Source: Helopsaltes ochotensis (taxonomy: Eukaryota; Chordata; Aves; Passeriformes; Locustellidae). From it: a DNA stretch of 64,000 nucleotides. Location: contig VXBM01000431.1 in the NCBI GenBank assembly GCA_013400155.1, positions 212,005-276,004 of the forward strand, in the 5' to 3' direction. Positions 61,701 through 64,000 of this stretch are shown piece after piece (the stretch's first letter is position 1; every line of letters begins with the position of its first letter). Under the pieces are notes generated by a model. The model saw only the letters and a program-made list of their open reading frames with translations, was not told the origin of the DNA and did not search any database. The translations under genes were made by a program, and so were the position numbers.

Positions 61701-63632
61701 AATGTAGAGCTTACTTTTAGAAAAATACATCAAAATATCCTTGATGCCAAATTCATACAAAAATGTCCTTGAAACCTATGGGAGCATAATTTTTATGGAT
61801 CCTACACATGTAGAAAATATACATACATAGCTTTATTTTTTTTCTTTTTCCTTAGAGGGTTATTGTAGCAACCTAAGTCCTTCTTCTGTGGCATAAGAGG
61901 AAGTTAACTTACACTAGTGTTTGTAAACATAAGTTGCCAATCATATAGTTTATTCAACTTCTGTATCCTAAATCTAAGGCTGGTAACAAAAATCCTTTGT
62001 TAGCATCTCCATTCTCTTTGGCTGTTGTTCTTAAGACCTTTTCACCATGATTAGCAACCTCATGATGGCTGCATTTTATTTTGCTCTTTTGCTAGGTACT
62101 CATTTGTTTTTAAAGTTTTGATTAGGATTCTATCACAAAAACTACAGAAATCCTCTGATGAGGCCATAAAAATCACTACATCTATGGAGTTCATGAAGTA
62201 CCATCTATCACATCTAGGCAATATCTATATACAGGAAAGGTTGTTTTGAATAAGTCAAAAACATTCTCAGCGCATCTGTTGGCAGAGCCCCTGCATGTGT
62301 TGCTATGCAAAGTATTCCACAAGAAGAATGAGCCTTATGATTTGCTGGGTAAAAGCAGTGACACAAATGGAGGCCAGAGGATACATTCAGGAAACTGTTC
62401 AACGTTTGATAACAGATTGGAAGGAAGCAAGAGATTAGGATAATTTACAATTACTAAAATTCCTCTCTTCTTCCTTCTTTTCTTCCTTTCCTAGCCTTGC
62501 TGAGGAGCACAACTTAGCTGTAATTTGACATTTTTGAACTCAATTCTTACTGGATAGTACACCAGCTAGCTAAACACTAGATACAGAAGTTCACACTGAA
62601 TATGCAAGATTATGTGTGTTGGCATACATGTATTGCCCTATGGCTGCACTAATGGAAGAATTCCTTGAAGTATTCCTTGTAGTGCAGTCAACATCCAGTT
62701 GGTTTTGCATATTAGACAATCTCTCAAACCTCACCACATTTTAAAGCAAATACATTATCTTCCATACAAAAGGCTCCTTAAAACAGAAAAACTGTACATA
62801 ACTGTATACAAGCAATATAAGGATTCTCCTACATTTCATAAGGTAAGTAGGTAATGGCTAAGGCACAGCTTCTAATGTGCCCCATCAGTTCCCCAGAACT
62901 GCCAAATAAAGTGTCTCCTGCTGCTGGATATAAGCATATAAGCTTCTGAGTACCAAAGCAGTTCTATTTCCTGAAGAGGTCCTCACAGTTGGACTATTTA
63001 ATGGAAACCATAGGCCAGACAGAACATTTCAAAAAGATAATTAAATAATACATTCCTGTTTTAAAGACATTTTTTTAAATTCTGATTTTAAGTTCCCCCC
63101 ACCTGTGGCAGAAAGCTCACCACTTAGCCCACAGTATTTGAGTTTGCTGAACAGTAACAATGATCTCAAGGCAATGTTCATCATTTTCATGAAGCAAGGG
63201 ACAGCAGGAAGAAGGAAAACCAGAAAAGACCCAGAAGCAATTTTTATTATGTCACACTCCATTTTTATTGCCATCTCCCAGTGGCTGATTGCATCTGGCT
63301 GAAAATGAGAGCTGGAACATACAGGTCTTCCGACCAGACCTGTCACTGTATGTATGCTGGCCTCTGGCTGTAGCCATGAGCAGTAAAGAAAAGCTTTTGA
63401 TGTGCGGAACATTGTGAGATGGTAAGAGCAGGGTAGCATGGAGTTTTTAGGACTCTTTCATGTGCTAACATGAAGAACCTGTTTGCACTGAGAAACAAAT
63501 TAAGCGTATTCCAAATTACTGCATGGAAGTACAAGAAAACCTTCAGTTATTTAAAAATCAGTTTAAAAACATGAGCTTTCAAGACTTACATTTCATTTGC
63601 TTGAAGATGGACTTATTGGGCTCAAGCCAGTG
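4144..63632 (-). CDS. FRMD3: FRMD3 gene, coding span of 12 exons (5' end outside window)
   Basis: Twelve minus-strand exons with GT-AG borders join in frame to 511 residues plus a stop. Splice phases agree at all eleven junctions and no stop interrupts the frame. The product is a band 4.1-superfamily FERM protein expected under the plasma membrane, linking membrane proteins to the cytoskeleton; human FRMD3 is also called protein 4.1O. Approximate positions in the window-encoded part: end of F1 and F2, 1-125; F3/PH-like, 140-225; FERM-adjacent, 230-270; acidic linker, 320-420; hydrophobic transmembrane segment, 445-464; conserved tail to 511. Motifs such as KHLWKCGVENQAFYK, REPPEVHR and [20 protein letters not shown] match FRMD3. 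The paralogue FRMD5 shares the FERM and tail regions but differs in the linker. About 84 N-terminal residues are missing compared with the roughly 597-residue human protein; the rest appears complete and intact. Confidence 0.97.
9548..9585. repeat. AT-rich microsatellite able to form a hairpin
   Basis: Alternating TA runs with GATA/TATC units. The tract is nearly self-complementary and sits close to flanking ATGCT and AGCAT pentamers that are reverse complements. It lies within the last FRMD3 intron. Confidence 0.7.
10838..11002 (-). other. Unexplained 54-codon ORF with retained CpGs
   Basis: An open frame runs from the ATG at 11002 to the TAA at 10838. The middle reads HLRMVNHCNKEVCIRLLRHG. 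It has several CpGs within about 60 bases in an otherwise CpG-poor intron, and a possible donor (gtaaat) follows the RRGG codons. No family is recognised and no strong acceptor precedes it. It could be a conserved non-coding element, a cryptic exon, part of an old insertion, or chance. Confidence 0.2.
11189..11335. repeat. Unclassified duplicated segment, copy A
   Basis: About 147 bases that align, in the same orientation, with 12519-12662 at roughly 80 percent identity by eye. The best-kept core includes TAGCAGTTGCTA and AACAGCTGAACC. Similarity fades outside these limits. It is not CR1 or any LTR I recognise. Confidence 0.7.
12519..12662. repeat. Unclassified duplicated segment, copy B
   Basis: Partner of 11189-11335, about 1.33 kb away and in the same orientation. 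It may be two copies of an old dispersed repeat or a local duplication whose flanks have diverged. Confidence 0.7.
12996..13506 (-). mobile_element. CR1 LINE fragment (3' part)
   Basis: Begins CATAGAATCATTAAGGTTGG, the reverse complement of a CR1 3' end. It continues through the characteristic CR1 3' region (CCTCAGGTGCAATGTGAGG-like and TTCTCTGGACATTCTTCAGC segments). It is 5' truncated near 13506. CR1 is the main non-LTR retrotransposon of birds. Its strand is the same as FRMD3. Divergence looks substantial, so the insertion is old. Confidence 0.93.
14107..14215. repeat. T/G-rich low-complexity tract
   Basis: Runs of T interrupted by single or double G, such as GTTTTGGGTTTTTTG. It reads as A/C-rich on the FRMD3 transcript. 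No further function is seen. Confidence 0.6.
15146..15256. repeat. Small local tandem duplication
   Basis: Two neighbouring units of about 50 bases at 15146-15197 and 15208-15256. Each runs CTGAT, then a T-rich run, then TGTCAAGGAA, then TAAATTA and CAG. Identity is about 75 percent by eye. No known family. Confidence 0.55.
15649..15770 (-). CDS. FRMD3: FRMD3 exon, serine-rich and acidic linker
   Basis: 122 bases with a ttttag acceptor and a gtgagt donor. It encodes TSITQSRSSPSLNKQLIINM then EPLQPLLPSPCEEEEVPLDE and a split glycine. SPSLNKQLIINMEPLQPLLP is specific to FRMD3 rather than FRMD5. The region is low-complexity, acidic and probably unstructured. Phase 2 in, phase 1 out. Confidence 0.96.
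17822..18601. other. Assembly gap, 780 Ns
   Basis: A run of N characters inside an LTR element. The long open frames that seem to cross it are artefacts of translating N. Confidence 1.
18617..18693 (+). repeat. Three copies of a 14-base LTR repeat beside the gap
   Basis: TGTAACTTTAAGTA occurs at 18617-18630, 18657-18670 and 18680-18693. Short direct repeats in a U3 region are often enhancer units. More copies may lie within the Ns and explain the failed assembly. Confidence 0.75.
19725..20118 (+). mobile_element. Solo LTR, ERVK/alpharetrovirus-like
   Basis: A 394-base element starting TGTAGCAGAG and ending GGCTTTA. It is flanked by 6-base repeats GTATAC (19719-19724 and 20119-20124; an 8-base match AGTATACT recurs exactly 400 bases apart). 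It contains a TATA box (TATATAAACC) and GCAATAAA about 35 bases later, then a U5-like stretch with ATTGGTCGGACCTG. The TG...TA end is a one-base departure from TG...CA. An alternative inner boundary (19759-20100, TG...CA) lacks matching flanks. Confidence 0.75.
20493..20561 (-). CDS. FRMD3: FRMD3 exon, FERM-adjacent segment end
   Basis: 69 bases with an aatgcag acceptor and a gtatgt donor. It encodes [20 protein letters not shown] and EVH plus a split arginine. SG(K/R)VAKEV.E.S.KI.REPPE.HR is shared by FRMD3 and FRMD5; the linker exons on either side settle on FRMD3. It lies 556 bases from the upstream exon. Confidence 0.97.
20562..21117 (-). other. Short FRMD3 intron (556 bases)
   Basis: Separates the two FERM-adjacent exons. 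No repeat or other feature recognised. Confidence 0.9.
21118..21192 (-). CDS. FRMD3: FRMD3 exon, FERM-adjacent (FA) segment
   Basis: 75 bases with a ttcaag acceptor and a gtgggt donor. It encodes YAKSSQIKTMSSSKIFFKGS and RFRY plus a split serine. FF(K)GSRFRYSG is the start of the FERM-adjacent segment, a regulatory stretch found in a subset of FERM proteins. Phase 2 in and out. Confidence 0.97.
21193..24394 (-). other. FRMD3 intron (3.2 kb) with one degraded LTR
   Basis: Holds a 5'-truncated ERVL-type LTR at about 22457-23166. The rest is AT-rich unique sequence with T-runs near 23921 and 23992. Confidence 0.9.
22457..23166 (+). mobile_element. Degraded ERVL-type LTR, 5'-truncated
   Basis: Begins at the ACACCAAGGTCAG point of the long avian LTR also present at 50165-51452. 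It carries the GCAGCC...CATGG repeats typical of that family and keeps AAGTCTGTTTTGCCTGTGAC and CAGTAATTGGTAAG near its 3' end. It ends about where the family ends in a CCAGGGTCAAC-like motif (here CCAAGATCAAA). Many substitutions make it an old copy. No target duplication is identified because the left edge is missing. Confidence 0.8.
24395..24483 (-). CDS. FRMD3: FRMD3 exon, C-terminal helix of F3 lobe
   Basis: 89 bases with a cacttag acceptor and a gtatgt donor (the exon ends in AA rather than AG). It encodes KKAVLSFHTSTPAACKHLWK then CGVENQAFYK, where the last lysine is split. ACKHLWKCGVE..AF is the F3 C-terminal helix and the strongest family signature in the window. Phase 0 in, phase 2 out. 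Confidence 0.98.
24484..25489 (-). other. FRMD3 intron (1.0 kb)
   Basis: Separates the two central F3 exons. No repeat or gene recognised. Confidence 0.9.
25490..25553 (-). CDS. FRMD3: FRMD3 exon, FERM F3 lobe
   Basis: 64 bases with a tttctag acceptor. The donor reads GAG then gttatg, a GT site with a non-consensus T at +3, so it is probably weak. It encodes W (split) CDVYKLKFEGKTFYAFGAQK and E. KLKFEGKTFY is the F3 strand pair seen in FRMD3. Phase 2 in, phase 0 out. Confidence 0.95.
25554..28458 (-). other. FRMD3 intron (2.9 kb) with one solo LTR
   Basis: Holds the LTR at 25767-26499. The remainder, including 26500-28458, shows no recognised element. Confidence 0.9.
25767..26499 (+). mobile_element. 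Solo LTR of an avian ERV, 733 bases
   Basis: Starts TGTCATGGGTCGCAATGC and ends AACCAAGACA. Flanks are AACTT (25762-25766) and ACCTT (26500-26504), a 5-base duplication with one mismatch, as expected for an ERVL/ERV1-type insertion. A GGATAAAAACC TATA-like box sits about 310 bases in. T-runs and AGTAAAG lie in the 3' third. No internal viral sequence remains, so the provirus has recombined to a single LTR. Confidence 0.85.
28459..28547 (-). CDS. FRMD3: FRMD3 exon, start of FERM F3 (PH-like) lobe
   Basis: 89 bases with a ttcaag acceptor and a gtaagc donor. It encodes DSFGTTTFLGFTAAGFVVFQ and then GNKRIHLLK plus the TG of a tryptophan codon finished by the next exon. LGFT..G..VF.G..RIH..KW is the standard beginning of the F3 lobe. 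Phase 0 in, phase 2 out. Confidence 0.97.
28548..30328 (-). other. FRMD3 intron (1.8 kb)
   Basis: Lies between the F2/F3 border exon and the first F3 exon. No repeat or gene recognised. Confidence 0.9.
30329..30416 (-). CDS. FRMD3: FRMD3 exon, FERM F2/F3 border
   Basis: 88 bases with a tttcag acceptor and a gtaaca donor. It encodes GQSPAVAEFNLLLKANSLET and then YGVDPHPCK, ending in phase 0. AE..LL..A..LE.YGVD.HP is the signature at the end of F2 in the 4.1 family (GQSPA.AE is shared by FRMD3 and FRMD5). The first base, A, completes an AGA arginine codon from the previous exon. Confidence 0.97.
36110..36753 (+). mobile_element. Solo LTR with perfect target duplication, 644 bases
   Basis: Starts TGTCCTAGGGTGAC and ends TGAACCAGGACA. 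It is flanked by identical CTGTC pentamers (36105-36109 and 36754-36758). An AATAAA lies near 36618. Terminal 5-base inverted ends (TGTCC/GGACA) are intact. The exact duplication and ends suggest a younger insertion than the other LTRs here. Plus strand, antisense to FRMD3. Confidence 0.92.
37934..37990. repeat. C-rich low-complexity tract
   Basis: Runs of C broken by A, for example nine or more C at 37980-37989. It is G-rich on the FRMD3 transcript strand, with several G-runs close together. Confidence 0.75.
38946..39022. repeat. Hairpin plus short direct repeat
   Basis: TTGAGTTTTCTG (38946-38957) and its exact reverse complement (38962-38973) are separated by TCAT. CTAATCGATG is then repeated at 39001-39010 and 39013-39022. 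Both are within an intron and have no known function. Confidence 0.7.
41329..41452 (-). CDS. FRMD3: FRMD3 exon, FERM F2 lobe second half
   Basis: 124 bases with an attcag acceptor and a gtaatt donor. It encodes ELGDYDPDEHPENYISDFKI then FPKQSQKLEKKIAEMHKNEF and the start of an arginine codon. GDYD and the FPKQSQKLE(K/R)KI segment match FRMD3 and FRMD5 F2 helices. Phase 1 in, phase 2 out. The intron upstream is only 1,036 bases. Confidence 0.97.
41453..42488 (-). other. FRMD3 intron (1.0 kb)
   Basis: Separates the two F2 exons. No repeat or gene recognised. Confidence 0.9.
42489..42586 (-). CDS. FRMD3: FRMD3 exon, FERM F2 lobe
   Basis: 98 bases with a tttcag acceptor and a gtaggt donor. The product reads YLLYLQIKRDIFHGRL followed by LCCFSDAAYLGACIVQ. 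YLQ(I/L)KRD and the D(A)AYL segment are diagnostic of the helical F2 lobe in 4.1/FRMD proteins. Phase 2 in, phase 1 out. Confidence 0.97.
42988..43101. repeat. T-rich/GTT-repeat tract
   Basis: Long T runs with single G and a (GTT)n microsatellite near 43037-43052. It reads as A/C-rich on the transcript strand. The lysine- and glutamine-rich open frame across it is a product of base composition. Confidence 0.75.
44433..44880 (+). mobile_element. CR1 LINE fragment lacking its 3' end
   Basis: Runs from CCAGAGGGACCTTAACAGGC through CCTCATGAAGTTCAACAAGG, CATCTGGAGTACTGCAACC and GAGGGCTGGAGCACC, all known CR1 ORF2 3' landmarks. It stops abruptly after AGACAGGCTGAG. The open frames within are broken remnants of the CR1 coding region. 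Loss of the 3' end is unusual, since CR1 copies are normally 5' truncated. Confidence 0.92.
45976..46620 (+). mobile_element. CR1 LINE fragment with 3' end
   Basis: Begins near ACATGAGCCAGCAGTGTGTC and ends near ATTGATTCTGTGAC, the CR1 3' terminus. Landmarks include GGAGCTGGGGTTATTTAGCC, TTAGGTTGGACATTAGGAAG and GGAATGCACTGCCCAGAGAG. It overlaps in consensus position with the copy at 44433-44880, so the two are separate insertions. Confidence 0.94.
50165..51452 (+). mobile_element. Long ERVL-type LTR with perfect target duplication
   Basis: Starts TGTATTGGGTTTGCATGGCC and ends CAGGGTCAACACACTACA, flanked by AGGAG on both sides (50160-50164 and 51453-51457). It contains the ATTTAAGAAGGAGG segment, GCAGCCCATGG repeats, a GTAATAAATTCAATTAA poly(A) region and a TCTCTCCCCTGT stretch typical of this common avian LTR. 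It is interrupted by a CR1 5' fragment. No viral gene lies inside. A truncated relative is at 22457-23166. Confidence 0.9.
50640..50895 (+). mobile_element. CR1 5' fragment nested in the LTR
   Basis: AGGGCAAAAGGATTCTAGCC, GGGCAGGGCTGATTGAGGG and CTCCAGAGATGAGCC match the CR1 5' region as I recall it. A frame then reads YTNACSVGDKQEKLEAIV, resembling the start of CR1 ORF2 (endonuclease domain). LTR sequence resumes at GGAGGACTGCAATCCGTGG. Edges are approximate. The CR1 3' end is absent, and the related LTR at 22457 has no such insert. Confidence 0.7.
53044..53059. repeat. Poly(A) tract, 16 bases
   Basis: Uninterrupted A run in an intron. No retrocopy is recognised to its left. Simple homopolymer. 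Confidence 0.8.
54872..54950 (-). CDS. FRMD3: FRMD3 exon, FERM F1/F2 border
   Basis: 79 bases with a pyrimidine-rich acceptor (tttttcag) and a gtattt donor. It encodes [20 protein letters not shown] and a following KEELTR, where the last codon is split after AG. The FRVKFYP and EELTR motifs are the standard start of the F2 lobe in band 4.1 proteins. Phase 1 in, phase 2 out, consistent with both neighbours. Confidence 0.96.
55308..55370. repeat. Purine-rich tract
   Basis: About 60 bases almost wholly A and G, for example GGGGAAAAAGAAAGGGGAAAG. It is a polypyrimidine tract on the transcript strand. No AG acceptor-exon pair was recognised downstream of it. Confidence 0.65.
55687..55724. repeat. 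Perfect inverted repeat, 18-base arms, 2-base spacer
   Basis: TGTACCATCTTCTTAAGC (55687-55704), spacer TT, then its exact reverse complement (55707-55724). A third partial copy, GGCTTAAGAAG, follows at once. It could fold into a tight hairpin or cruciform. Confidence 0.95.
58403..58912 (+). mobile_element. Solo LTR of an avian ERV
   Basis: Starts TGTTTTGGCTGGGGTAGAG and ends near GGCTGGGGTTAAACCACAA. It includes GACAGATGACCCCAACTGA, ATGGCTGAACACCTGCCTGC and CCCATGAGTTTTCC, all landmarks of a common bird LTR. The end is eroded and no exact target duplication is visible. Plus strand, antisense to FRMD3. Confidence 0.88.
59871..60100 (-). mobile_element. CR1 LINE fragment (3' end)
   Basis: Starts TCATAGAATCATAGAGTGG, the reverse complement of the CR1 3' terminus. 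It runs through CTGGCCTTGAACACCTCC and GTTCCAGCACATCACCATCC to about CTCTTTCAGTT. It is 5' truncated and lies on the same strand as FRMD3. Confidence 0.94.
63590..63632 (-). CDS. FRMD3: FRMD3 exon, end of FERM lobe F1 (first exon in window)
   Basis: 43 bases, read from 63632 down. A ctag acceptor precedes it and a gtaagt donor follows. It starts in phase 0 and encodes HWLEPNKSIFKQMK plus the first base of a split codon (T, completed by CT to serine; I recall threonine there in human FRMD3). The WLEP..SI..Q pattern is typical of the F1/F2 border in 4.1-type FERM domains. The exons encoding the true start lie upstream, beyond the window. Confidence 0.95.
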
Positions 63633-64000
63633 CTAGAAAGTCAAAGCAGAGAGCAGAGGTTAATATAGATCACAGTAGACAAAAATAGCCTTGTAAATGT
63701 ATATGGTACCAAAAACGAGAAGGAGCAATTTTGTTTCACTGAGACATACATAAATGAGAAAAGCACCTCCGTACTGCAATTGTATAAGCATACTTGATAT
63801 CAACTGTGCCTGTAAAATAGATGTAGTTGAGATAGAAATAAGATAGATATTTCAAAGGCACATTTAAAGAGGACAGGTTGTAGTTCTCATCTTGCAGTAG
63901 ACATTTTAGTCTCATAATTTCAGCCATTTTTTCCAGAAGAACAATCATATCAGACAGTAGGGAAATTCAGAAACACTGTCTCTTTGTTAGTGTTGTCTTC
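63633..64000 (-). other. FRMD3 intron, partial
   Basis: Sequence upstream of the first visible exon, after a ctag acceptor. No other exon is seen to the end of the window. Confidence 0.85.

Larger units (their letters stand above)
54951..63589 (-). other. FRMD3 intron (8.6 kb)
   Basis: Holds a T/G-rich tract (55083-55138), a purine-rich tract (55308-55370), a perfect inverted repeat (55687-55724), a poly(A) run (56620-56635), an LTR (58403-58912) and a CR1 fragment (59871-60100). Nothing is recognised in 60101-63589. Confidence 0.9.

Noticed and set aside
63041..63439. 132-codon minus-strand frame just below the first visible exon
   Set aside because: It has no similarity to FRMD3 and lies in the intron. 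The exon at 63590-63632 splices directly to 54950 in frame.
1..64000. CRISPR arrays, operons, tRNA or rRNA genes
   Set aside because: No regularly spaced repeats, no bacterial gene packing and no cloverleaf or rRNA sequence were seen.

Overview
The window is vertebrate nuclear DNA, most likely from a bird. It is AT-rich intronic sequence with small exons far apart and GT-AG splice sites. Its recognisable repeats are CR1 LINE fragments and avian-type endogenous-retrovirus LTRs. No bacterial, plasmid or phage organisation is visible. A run of 780 Ns (17822-18601) marks an assembly gap.

One protein-coding gene is supported: FRMD3 (FERM domain-containing protein 3, protein 4.1O), on the minus strand. 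Twelve coding exons can be read from 63632 down to the stop codon at 4144-4146. They join without frameshift or stop into 1,536 bases (511 residues plus stop). The N-terminal exons, roughly 84 residues judged from the human protein, lie beyond position 64000. The exons encode part of the FERM domain (end of lobe F1, F2, the PH-like F3), the FERM-adjacent segment, an acidic linker, one transmembrane segment and a short conserved tail. In birds the human 9q21 region that carries FRMD3 corresponds to the Z chromosome, so Z linkage is likely but cannot be shown from this window.

Layout, low to high coordinate: 1-4143 is FRMD3 3' UTR plus downstream flank. 4144-4739 is the terminal exon. 4740-15648 is a large intron with a CR1 copy, a duplicated unclassified segment and a small unexplained minus-strand ORF. 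15649-30416 holds seven compact exons, with introns carrying four LTR elements and the gap. 30417-41328 is an intron with a well-preserved solo LTR. 41329-42586 holds two exons. 42587-54871 is a 12 kb intron with two CR1 copies and a long LTR interrupted by a CR1 5' fragment. 54872-54950 is an exon. 54951-63589 is an intron with an LTR, a CR1 and a perfect inverted repeat. 63590-63632 is the most upstream exon seen.

The main pattern outside the gene is that all seven recognised LTR elements lie on the plus strand, antisense to FRMD3, and five have flanking target-site duplications readable by eye (one with a mismatch). No second gene, RNA gene or undescribed multi-gene system could be supported.
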